From: Agrobacterium larrymoorei
Lineage (GTDB): Bacteria > Pseudomonadota > Alphaproteobacteria > Rhizobiales > Rhizobiaceae
NCBI RefSeq assembly: GCF_030819275.1
Contig: NZ_JAUTBL010000002.1
Location: 374,501-438,500 of the forward strand
DNA: 64,000 bases
Reading direction: 5' to 3'
Shown here in pieces: positions 57,240 through 64,000 of this stretch. The translations under genes and the position numbers were made by a program. Each line of letters starts with the position of its first letter. Positions within the stretch are counted from its first letter, which is position 1. The notes under the pieces were generated by a model, which made no database searches, was not told the origin of the DNA, and saw nothing but the letters and a program-made list of their open reading frames with translations.

Positions 57240-57781
57240 TCGAAACCGCAGCCAAGCGCGTACACATAATTCAGGGCGAGTATAAGATCGCCAATGATCC
57301 CGATGTGGTCCTGTCGACCATCCTCGGCTCGTGCGTGGCTGCGTGTCTCAGAGACCCTGTTGCGGGCGTCGGCGGCATGAATCACTTTCTGCTGCCGGGT
57401 ACAGGGGGTATGGGGGGTGGAGATGCGACCCGTTACGGGGTGCATCTCATGGAACTTCTGATCAACGGCTTGCTCAAGCAGGGGGCACGCCGTGATCGTC
57501 TGGAAGCAAAGGTCTTTGGTGGCGCCAAGACCATTGCAAGCTTCTCCAATGTGGGGGAGCAGAACGCAATCTTCGCGATGCAGTTCTTGAAGGATGAAGG
57601 CATTCGGGTGGTCGGCAGCTCCACGGGCGGAGACCTTGGCCGAAAGGTGGAGTTCTGGCCGGTTTCGGGCAGAGCGCGCCAGCACCCGTTGAGTGGTGCC
57701 GAAACCCAGAAGACCGTCGCGATGGAAACCCGTCCGGTTCCGGCTGCAAAGCCGGCGGCAAGCGATATCGAGTTTTTTTGA
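57236..57781 (+). CDS. cheD: CheD receptor glutamine deamidase
   Basis: A 181-residue enzyme deamidating receptor glutamines. The catalytic cysteine is C33 in [12 protein letters not shown] and the histidine H50 in [10 protein letters not shown]. An unusual glycine-rich [14 protein letters not shown] follows. The protein ends in the acidic aromatic tail SDIEFF, also seen as GDFDLF at the end of the next gene product. It overlaps cheY2 by four bases. Confidence 0.95.
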   Translation: MIETAAKRVHIIQGEYKIANDPDVVLSTILGSCVAACLRDPVAGVGGMNHFLLPGTGGMGGGDATRYGVHLMELLINGLLKQGARRDRLEAKVFGGAKTIASFSNVGEQNAIFAMQFLKDEGIRVVGSSTGGDLGRKVEFWPVSGRARQHPLSGAETQKTVAMETRPVPAAKPAASDIEFF

Positions 57782-57795
57782 CAACGGAGTTGCCT

Positions 57796-58179
57796 ATGCA
57801 TATCGCTGAGCGTGCTGGACCTGAAATGTTTGAAGAGGCTTTGCCCACGATCCTGATGCGGGTCGTCTCAGAACTGCATGATGTTGCCTATCTGATTGAG
57901 CGCATCGAGCCGCAGCTTCTGGAGGCCACCAATGGTGCGGTCACCGATGACGGATTGAAGCTCTTGCAGGGCATCGATCTTGCCGTCCAGAAGGCCCGAG
58001 GACTTGCAGAGTTCATCGATACGATCACGGGCTCCATTCCGGCCGAATGGGCCGTGGACGTGACGACGGCTCTCAGCCTCGTCAAGCTCGCCGAAATGCA
58101 GAAGGCGCTTGGCGCTGGCCTGCGTCATGGACACTCTCAGCCGATCGATAAGGCATCCGGCGATTTCGATCTGTTTTAG
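57796..58179 (+). CDS. cheT: CheT-like protein (orf10), CheZ-like DxxxQ motif
   Basis: A 127-residue, mostly helical protein at the end of the operon. The segment GIDLAVQKARGL contains D61-x3-Q65, the pattern of CheZ phosphatase active sites (DLTGQ in E. coli). In Sinorhizobium, as I recall, CheT at this position binds CheR and affects swimming without measurable CheY phosphatase activity. ATG 57796 follows ACGGAGT; the TTG at 57778 is inside the cheD end and rejected. The C-terminal GDFDLF resembles the CheD tail. Confidence 0.85.
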   Translation: MHIAERAGPEMFEEALPTILMRVVSELHDVAYLIERIEPQLLEATNGAVTDDGLKLLQGIDLAVQKARGLAEFIDTITGSIPAEWAVDVTTALSLVKLAEMQKALGAGLRHGHSQPIDKASGDFDLF

Positions 58180-58231
58180 AGCGGCGTGCATGCTTTTGAA
58201 GCACAAGGACGCCTCTTGCTTTTGAAAGGAC

Positions 58232-58276
58232 GCATCGTTCTTTTCCGACAATCGATTCCGATTTTCGGGGCGATGC
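58232..58276. repeat. Intergenic mosaic-type hairpin repeat, copy 2
   Basis: Outer arms GCATCG and CGATGC enclose a TTTTCCGA/CGATTTTCGG-type core. On the reverse strand it is followed by GCGTCCTTGTGC, as in copy 1 at 21127. The pair shows a composite element rather than chance palindromes. Confidence 0.65.
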
Positions 58277-58545
58277 CGTTGCGCAGGAAAACAATGTCTT
58301 TCCTCGATCGAAGCCAGCCGCTGAGCCACATCGCATAACTCACGATGCGTTATCCGTCACTAAGCCGGAAGCGGCTTGCACAATCCCGAGCGTCGTAAAA
58401 TCCGCGCCTGTGACAGATGTCTGAGCTTCTTTGTCTAAGAAGCCATTTTTAGGCATTCTTTCTTCCCGCCGCATTCGATGACAGCAGGTTTTTTGGACGC
58501 TGAGCATTCGTGGGAATGCAGCGGAAACGTAACTTTTTGAAAAAC

Positions 58546-58567
58546 ATATGAAACTACAGTTTCATAT
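58546..58567. promoter_or_regulatory. Perfect 10+2+10 inverted repeat before the peptide transporter promoter
   Basis: ATATGAAACT and AGTTTCATAT are exact reverse complements with spacer AC. The repeat ends four bases before the sigma-54 -24 element. It likely binds a dimeric regulator (TGAAAC-N4-GTTTCA type), but no regulator gene is nearby. Confidence 0.7.
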
Positions 58568-58571
58568 AATC

Positions 58572-58587
58572 TGGCACGAAACCTGCA
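58572..58587 (+). promoter_or_regulatory. Sigma-54 promoter of the peptide transporter operon
   Basis: TGGCACGAAACCTGCA matches the TGGCACG-N4-TTGCW consensus at all positions but one (T to C at -15), with correct GG/GC spacing. It lies 50 bases before the ATG of the binding-protein gene. Confidence 0.8.
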
Positions 58588-58637
58588 TTGCGTATCCCGA
58601 CTGAGACATACTCAGCGTATCGAACGAGAGGGAACGC

Positions 58638-60293
58638 ATGACACACGATTTCAGAAAAGCACCCGGAGCTGCAGGCATTATCGAGAAATTGCGCCGCGCC
58701 CGGTTGATGGGCTCTGCTGCATTGGCGTTTCTGGCCATGACCGCAAGCGAAACTTTGGCCGAAGGGACGCTCCGCATTGGCATGACGGCTTCCGATATAC
58801 CCCTGACCACCGGGCAGACCGATCAGGGCGGCGAGGGCCAGCGTTTCATGGGTTACACGCTCTACAACGCTCTGATCGAATGGGACCTGTCGAGCGCCGA
58901 CAAACCATCGACCCTCATTCCATCCCTTGCCACATCCTGGTCCGTGGACCCCGTTGACAAGACCAAGTGGACATTCAAACTGCGCGAAGGCGTGAAGTTC
59001 CACGATGGAAGCAATTTCGATGCGGCGTCTGTCGTCTGGAACCTCGACAAGATTCTCGTGCCGGATTCACCGCAGTTCGACAAGCGCCAGTCGGCGCAGG
59101 GCAAATCGCGTATTCCCGCCGTGGCCTCTTACAAGGTCATCGATCCGCTGACGGTTGAAATCACCACCAAAACGCCCGATGCGACACTGCCCTATCAGCT
59201 GAGCTGGATCCTCATGTCCTCGCCCGCGAACTGGGAAGCACAGGGTAAGAACTGGGATGCCGTCGCCCAGAAGCCATCCGGTACCGGACCATGGAAGCTG
59301 GAAAACGGTTTTACGCCGCGTGAGCGTGCAGAATTGACACCGAACAAGGACTACTGGGACAAGGCGCGCGTGCCGAAGCTGGACAAGCTGGTTCTCGTGC
59401 CTCTTCCCGAACCCAATACCCGTGTGGCCGCCCTGCGCTCCGGTCAGGTCGACTGGATCGAGGCGCCAGCGCCCGATTCCGTCAAATCTTTGAAGGAAGC
59501 GGGCTTCAACATCGTCACCAATTCCTATCCACATAACTGGACCTGGCACCTGTCGCGTGTCGAAGGCTCGCCCTGGAACGACGTGCGCGTTCGCAAGGCC
59601 GCCAATCTTGCCGTGGACCGCGAGGGGATCAACGAGCTGCTCGGCGGTCTTTCCGTCCCGGCACAGGGATACCTGCCCCCCGGCCATCAGTGGTTCGGCA
59701 ATCCGACATTCAAGCTGGAGTACAATATCGAGGAGGCCAAGAAATTGATGGCCGAGGCCGGTTACGGTCCAGACAAGCCGATCAACACCAAGGTCGTCAT
59801 CTCCTCATCGGGTTCTGGGCAGATGCTGCCGCTGGCCATGAACGAATATATCCAGCAGACGCTGGCGGAAATCGGCATCAACGTCGAATATGAGGTTGCG
59901 GACTGGAATACGGTCATCAACATCTGGCGCGCGGGAGCCAAGGATCCGAGCGCGAAGGGCGCCACCGCCGTCAACTACAGCTACTTCATTCAGGACCCCT
60001 TCACGGCGCTGATCCGTCAATCGCAGTGCAACCTTGCTCCGCCGAATGGCACGAACTGGGGCTATTACTGCGACCCCGAAATGGATGCGCTGTTCGCCGA
60101 AGTGCGCAACACCTTCGACGCAGCGGAACAGGACAAGGTGCTGAGGAAGATCCACGAAAAATACGTCAATGAAGCGCTGTTCCTGATGGTCACGCATGAC
60201 GTCAACCCACGCGCAATGTCGAAAAAGGTGAAGGGCTTCGTGCAGGCACAGAACTGGTTCCAGGACTTCTCGCCGGTCACCGTCGATCCCTGA
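58638..60293 (+). CDS. ABC transporter substrate-binding protein, family 5 (peptide/opine type)
   Basis: A 551-residue periplasmic binding protein. The signal peptide is long (about 42 residues, hydrophobic core SAALAFLAMTASETLA). Family motifs include LREGVKFHDGSNFDAASVVWNLDKI, SGTGPWKLE and VRKAANLAVDREGI. This DppA/OppA fold binds peptides, but members also carry opines, nickel or glycosides, so the ligand is open. It is the first gene of a five-gene importer operon. Confidence 0.93.
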   Translation: MTHDFRKAPGAAGIIEKLRRARLMGSAALAFLAMTASETLAEGTLRIGMTASDIPLTTGQTDQGGEGQRFMGYTLYNALIEWDLSSADKPSTLIPSLATSWSVDPVDKTKWTFKLREGVKFHDGSNFDAASVVWNLDKILVPDSPQFDKRQSAQGKSRIPAVASYKVIDPLTVEITTKTPDATLPYQLSWILMSSPANWEAQGKNWDAVAQKPSGTGPWKLENGFTPRERAELTPNKDYWDKARVPKLDKLVLVPLPEPNTRVAALRSGQVDWIEAPAPDSVKSLKEAGFNIVTNSYPHNWTWHLSRVEGSPWNDVRVRKAANLAVDREGINELLGGLSVPAQGYLPPGHQWFGNPTFKLEYNIEEAKKLMAEAGYGPDKPINTKVVISSSGSGQMLPLAMNEYIQQTLAEIGINVEYEVADWNTVINIWRAGAKDPSAKGATAVNYSYFIQDPFTALIRQSQCNLAPPNGTNWGYYCDPEMDALFAEVRNTFDAAEQDKVLRKIHEKYVNEALFLMVTHDVNPRAMSKKVKGFVQAQNWFQDFSPVTVDP

Positions 60294-60368
60294 TCCAAAG
60301 CGATAGCAGGCCGGGTTGTTGCCCGGCCTGCCGTTTCCGATCTTTGCCACGAATACCAAGAGGATTTC

Positions 60369-61322
60369 ATGCTTCTCTACGCGCTCAAGCGACTGCTGCA
60401 CGTCATCCCGGTGGCGATTGGCGTCAGCATGGTTTGTTTCATGCTCATCCATATCGCTCCCGGAGATCCGCTGGCCGCCATTCTTCCGTCGGATGCTTCG
60501 GCTGAGATGCAGGCGCAAATGCGCGCTTTCTACGGTCTGGACCGTCCCCTGGCTTTACAATACGCGATCTGGATGTGGCATGCGCTGCATGGCGATCTCG
60601 GCACCTCGATCGCTACGGGACGGCCTGTTCTCGGCGAGATCATCGACGCATCCATCAATTCGATCATTCTCGCCGTGTCTGCGGCGGTGATCGGGTTTGT
60701 GGGTGGAGCGACCCTCGGCTTTCTCGCCGGCGTGTTTCGCGGCGGATGGGTCGATCGCATCGCCTCCGGCATCTCGATGCTTGGCGTCAGCGTGCCGCAC
60801 TACTGGCTCGGCATGGTGCTGGTCATCGCCTTTTCCGTGACGCTTGGTTGGCTTCCGGCGATGGGAGGCGGGCCGGGTGGGTCTGCCGGCCGCAGTTTCA
60901 GCTGGGATTACATCCAGTATCTCGTCCTGCCGGCGGTCACCATGTCCGTCATTCCCATGGGCATCATCGCCCGCACCATTCGCTCGCTGGTGGCAGATAT
61001 ATATGCGCAAGACTTTACGCTGGCACTGGCTGCCAAGGGTCTGATGAGCGGGCGTATCCTGCGCCATGTGGTGCGCAATGCCGCCCCAACCGCTCTCTCT
61101 GTCATGGGGCTGCAACTGGGTTACCTTCTCGGTGGCTCGATCCTCATCGAAACCGTATTTTCATGGCCGGGTACCGGGTTCCTGCTGAACGGCGCGATCT
61201 TCACGCGTGACCTGCCGATCCTGCAAGGCACCATCCTCGTGCTTGCCATGTTCTTCGTCGTTCTCAACCTCATTGTCGACGTGTTGCAAAGCGCCATCGA
61301 TCCGCGCATCCAGAGGAGCTGA
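60369..61322 (+). CDS. ABC transporter permease, DppB/OppB type
   Basis: A 317-residue inner-membrane permease with the N-terminal helix LLYALKRLLHVIPVAIGVSM, FMLIHIAPGDP, and the coupling loop EAA motif (RHVVRNAAPTALSVMGLQLG). It pairs with the DppC-type permease starting two bases after its stop. Confidence 0.94.
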   Translation: MLLYALKRLLHVIPVAIGVSMVCFMLIHIAPGDPLAAILPSDASAEMQAQMRAFYGLDRPLALQYAIWMWHALHGDLGTSIATGRPVLGEIIDASINSIILAVSAAVIGFVGGATLGFLAGVFRGGWVDRIASGISMLGVSVPHYWLGMVLVIAFSVTLGWLPAMGGGPGGSAGRSFSWDYIQYLVLPAVTMSVIPMGIIARTIRSLVADIYAQDFTLALAAKGLMSGRILRHVVRNAAPTALSVMGLQLGYLLGGSILIETVFSWPGTGFLLNGAIFTRDLPILQGTILVLAMFFVVLNLIVDVLQSAIDPRIQRS

Positions 61323-61324
61323 CA

Positions 61325-62215
61325 ATGGCCGCAATAGCCGAAGCATCCGCAATTCCCGTCGAGAAAATCGCCAAGTCCCCCGGCTTCTGGAACGGCGTTC
61401 TCACACGCCTTCGTCGTGATCCCGTTGCCATGGTGGCGCTTGCGATCCTCGTCCTTCTCATCCTCATGGCCATTTTCGCGCCTTATCTGGCGCCCTACGA
61501 TCCGGCGAAGGGCAGCGTGATCCGCAGACTCAAGCCCATCGGAACACCCGGCTATATCCTCGGCACCGACGAGCTTGGACGTGACATGCTTTCACGCCTC
61601 ATCTACGGCGCGCGGCTGTCGCTTCTCATGGGCGTCATCCCCGTACCCATCGCCTTTGTCATCGGTTCGGCGATCGGCATTATCGCCGGCTACGCGGGCG
61701 GGGTGACCAACACGCTGATCATGCGGACCATCGACGTGTTCTACGCCTTCCCTTCGGTGCTGCTGGCGGTTGCACTGTCCGGCGCGCTTGGCTCCGGCCT
61801 GACCAATGCGCTCGTTTCCCTCACGGTCGTTTTCATCCCGCAGATCGCCCGTGTCGCAGAAAGCGTCACCACCCAGGTCCGCAAGCTGGACTATGTGGAT
61901 GCCGCCCGCGCTTCCGGGGCTCCCGCCTTCACCATCGTCAGGGTCCATATTCTTGGCAACGTGCTCGGACCGATCTTCGTCTTCGCAACGAGCCTGATTT
62001 CCGTATCGATGATCCTTGCGTCGGGTCTCTCCTTCCTCGGGCTTGGCGTGCGTCCGCCCGATGCCGAATGGGGGCTGATGCTGAACACGCTGCGCACGGC
62101 CATCTATACAAACCCACTCGTTGCGGCATTGCCCGGCGTGATGATCTTTATCACCTCGATCTGCTTCAACCTTTTCTCAGACGGGCTGCGCACAGCCATG
62201 GACGTGAAGGCATGA
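61325..62215 (+). CDS. ABC transporter permease, DppC/OppC type
   Basis: A 296-residue permease with the OppC-typical N-terminal extension, then GTDELGRDMLSRLIYGARLSL and the coupling loop ASGAPAFTIVRVHILGNVLGP. It starts two bases after the preceding stop and overlaps the next ATPase gene by four bases. Confidence 0.95.
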   Translation: MAAIAEASAIPVEKIAKSPGFWNGVLTRLRRDPVAMVALAILVLLILMAIFAPYLAPYDPAKGSVIRRLKPIGTPGYILGTDELGRDMLSRLIYGARLSLLMGVIPVPIAFVIGSAIGIIAGYAGGVTNTLIMRTIDVFYAFPSVLLAVALSGALGSGLTNALVSLTVVFIPQIARVAESVTTQVRKLDYVDAARASGAPAFTIVRVHILGNVLGPIFVFATSLISVSMILASGLSFLGLGVRPPDAEWGLMLNTLRTAIYTNPLVAALPGVMIFITSICFNLFSDGLRTAMDVKA

Positions 62216-63273
62216 TGAAAGTCGTTGGAACACCAAGCCTTGAACTGCCCATCGGAGAAAGGGGCGGCCCGGTTCAGCCGCTGATTTCCGCCCGTGGGCT
62301 TCTGAAGCACTTTCCCGTCAAAGGAAGCGGTTTCCTCAAGCCGAAGAAGGTGGTGCGCGCCGTCGATGGTGTGGATTTCGATATCCTGAAAGGCGAGACA
62401 CTGGGCGTTGTCGGTGAAAGCGGTTGCGGCAAATCGACGACGGCACGGCTTCTCATGCAACTGATCGTACCCGACCAGGGTGAAATCCTCTTCGACGGCG
62501 AAACGGTCGGCGGCGCCTTGCCGCTTTCCGCCTACCGCCGTCAGGTGCAGATGGTATTTCAGGACAGTTACGCCTCGCTCAATCCTAGACTGACGATCGA
62601 GGAATCCATCGCCTTCGCACCGCAGGTTCATGGCACACCGGCCACAAAGGCGATTGCCACAGCCCATGATCTGTTGCACCGCGTCGGTCTCGAGCCATCG
62701 CGTTTTGCCGGGCGCTATCCGCATGAGCTTTCCGGCGGTCAGCGCCAGCGTGTCAACATCGCCCGCGCTCTGGCGCTCAAGCCGCGCCTCGTCATCCTGG
62801 ATGAAGCGGTCTCGGCCCTCGACAAATCGGTGGAAGCGCAGGTGCTCAACCTGTTGCTCGACCTCAAGCGCGATTTCGGCCTGACCTATCTGTTCATCTC
62901 CCACGACCTCAATGTCGTTCGCTTCATGTGCGATAGGGTCATGGTCATGTATCTCGGCAAGGTGGCGGAAGTCGGAAGCCGTGACGCCATATACGACAAT
63001 ACCGGTCACCCCTATTCGGCAGCGCTTCTGGCCTCAATGCCGAAAATCGACCCCGCAGAACGCACGGAAGCGCCGCCGCTCACGGGTGATCCGCCCAACC
63101 CCATCGATCCGCCTTCCGGCTGTCGCTTCCACACCCGCTGCAGCTTTGCTGAGGATGTCTGTCAACGCTCAGTGCCGCCGCTGACAGAGATGTCGCCGAG
63201 TCAGGCAGCCGCCTGCCTGATGGCAAAACCCGGTTCCGGCCACAGCCGCGCACCAGTGCTGACGGAGGCATGA
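62212..63273 (+). CDS. ABC transporter ATP-binding protein, OppF/DppF type
   Basis: A 353-residue ATPase with Walker [11 protein letters not shown]-loop [13 protein letters not shown], signature [10 protein letters not shown], Walker [15 protein letters not shown], and the C-terminal oligopeptide-family domain with cysteines in [18 protein letters not shown] 62212 overlaps the permease stop. The frame is open upstream but inside the permease gene. Confidence 0.94.
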   Translation: MMKVVGTPSLELPIGERGGPVQPLISARGLLKHFPVKGSGFLKPKKVVRAVDGVDFDILKGETLGVVGESGCGKSTTARLLMQLIVPDQGEILFDGETVGGALPLSAYRRQVQMVFQDSYASLNPRLTIEESIAFAPQVHGTPATKAIATAHDLLHRVGLEPSRFAGRYPHELSGGQRQRVNIARALALKPRLVILDEAVSALDKSVEAQVLNLLLDLKRDFGLTYLFISHDLNVVRFMCDRVMVMYLGKVAEVGSRDAIYDNTGHPYSAALLASMPKIDPAERTEAPPLTGDPPNPIDPPSGCRFHTRCSFAEDVCQRSVPPLTEMSPSQAAACLMAKPGSGHSRAPVLTEA

Positions 63274-63275
63274 CG

Positions 63276-64000
63276 ATGCAGAACGACAATATGATTGATA
63301 TTCGCAACCTGTCGGTCACGTTTCGGCGTGGCGGCAAATCCGTCAAGGCCGTCAACGGCGTCAACTTGGTCGTCAAGCCAGGCGAGGTGGTGGCCCTGCT
63401 GGGGGAATCCGGCTCAGGCAAGAGCGTGACGATGCGCTCGCTTTTGCGGCTTCATCCCAAGGGAACCCTTATCGAGGGCGCCATGTCGGTCGATGGGCGC
63501 GACATTATGGGGCTTTCCAGCCGCGCCCTGTCCGATATGAGGGGCGCCATGGTCTCCATGGTGTTTCAGGAACCGCGTCTGGCGCTCGATCCGGTCTATA
63601 CGGTGGGCAGCCAGATCGAAGAGACAATCATGCGCCATGAGAACGTCTCGCACGCTGTCGCCAAGCAACGCGCCCTTGCTCTGTTTCAGAAGGTTCGCAT
63701 TCCTTCGCCGGAGCGGCGCCTTGCCAATTATCCGCATGAAATGTCGGGCGGCATGTTGCAGCGTGCGATGATTGCCATGGCGCTTGCCTGCAATCCGAAG
63801 GTGCTGTTGGCAGACGAGCCGACCACGGCGCTCGATGCGACGGTACAGATTCAGATCTTGCTGCTGATCCGCGAGTTGCAGAAGGAATATGGCCTATCGG
63901 TCATCTTCGTGACGCATGATATCGGCGTTGCGGCGGAAGTCGCAGACCGCATTGCCGTAATGTATGCCGGACGTATCGTCGAGGAAGGACGTGTCGGCGA
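63276..64000 (+). CDS. ABC transporter ATP-binding protein, OppD/DppD type, 5' part
   Basis: The start [16 protein letters not shown] at 63276 is two bases after the previous stop. Visible are Walker [11 protein letters not shown]-loop [12 protein letters not shown], signature [13 protein letters not shown] (Met replacing the usual Gln, common in OppD), Walker [14 protein letters not shown] and [12 protein letters not shown]. The gene runs off the window edge, so the C-terminal part is missing. Confidence 0.94.
   Translation, partial: MQNDNMIDIRNLSVTFRRGGKSVKAVNGVNLVVKPGEVVALLGESGSGKSVTMRSLLRLHPKGTLIEGAMSVDGRDIMGLSSRALSDMRGAMVSMVFQEPRLALDPVYTVGSQIEETIMRHENVSHAVAKQRALALFQKVRIPSPERRLANYPHEMSGGMLQRAMIAMALACNPKVLLADEPTTALDATVQIQILLLIRELQKEYGLSVIFVTHDIGVAAEVADRIAVMYAGRIVEEGRVG

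Larger units (their letters stand above)
58180..58637. other. Intergenic region, che / peptide ABC transporter
   Basis: There is no gene in these 458 bases. The first 100 bases contain the mosaic hairpin repeat listed separately; the last 90 contain the inverted repeat and sigma-54 promoter of the transporter operon. In Agrobacterium and Sinorhizobium the che operon is followed by fliF, as I recall, so this junction is also a synteny boundary. Confidence 0.7.

Noticed and set aside
1..64000. CRISPR arrays, insertion sequences, prophage genes or rRNA
   Set aside because: No regularly spaced repeats, transposases, terminal inverted repeats, phage structural genes or rRNA motifs were seen.

Overview
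The window is a gene-dense alphaproteobacterial chromosome segment, almost certainly from the Agrobacterium/Rhizobium group. The best indicators are a PodJ-type polarity protein with Sel1 repeats, a Porin_2 outer-membrane porin, a fused PhaAB (MnhA+MnhB) antiporter subunit, and a rhizobial che operon in the order receptor-cheS-cheY1-cheA-cheR-cheB-cheY2-cheD-cheT. I see no insertion sequence, prophage or CRISPR array. The only accessory-looking stretch is a toxin-antitoxin pair just downstream of a tRNA-Phe gene.

Layout. 1-5.4 kb: tail of a DUF952 gene, pyrD, a CAP-domain lipoprotein with a small membrane protein, a methyltransferase gene with an apparent one-base frameshift, two tandem short YitT-type membrane proteins and an AhpD-like protein. 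5.4-9.4 kb: an Rrf2 regulator divergent, across a palindrome, from a DNA-repair helicase and PdeM nuclease. 9.4-15.2 kb: a TIGR02186/TauE pair and podJ. 15.2-21.1 kb: a fatty-acid beta-oxidation operon (acyl-CoA dehydrogenase, thiolase, small membrane protein, FadB/J-type fusion) behind an inverted repeat that lies inside a promoter. 21.3-24.2 kb: a coiled-coil membrane protein, tRNA-Phe, a VapBC45-like module and a DUF3597 protein.

24.4-29.2 kb: a NitT/TauT-type ABC importer next to a GalD-like tautomerase, with a divergent LysR regulator. 29.7-30.8 kb: a major porin. 31-39 kb: the complete high-affinity potassium operon kdpFABCDE, preceded by a 27-codon membrane ORF. 39.3-43.2 kb: an ornithine cyclodeaminase-like gene and reductive pyrimidine/hydantoin degradation genes. 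43.2-49.2 kb: the six-gene Pha/Mrp cation/proton antiporter operon, all overlapping. 50.3-58.2 kb: the chemotaxis operon, led by a soluble globin-coupled receptor and lacking cheW. 58.6-64 kb: a peptide-type ABC importer operon, cut by the window edge, with a convincing sigma-54 promoter next to a perfect inverted repeat.

Functionally, two separate potassium/cation systems (Kdp for uptake, Pha for pH- and salt-dependent exchange) lie within 20 kb. The che genes form one translationally coupled unit. Several catabolic or import loci carry visible candidate operators. All assignments rest on reading translated sequence and motif memory; no database search was run.
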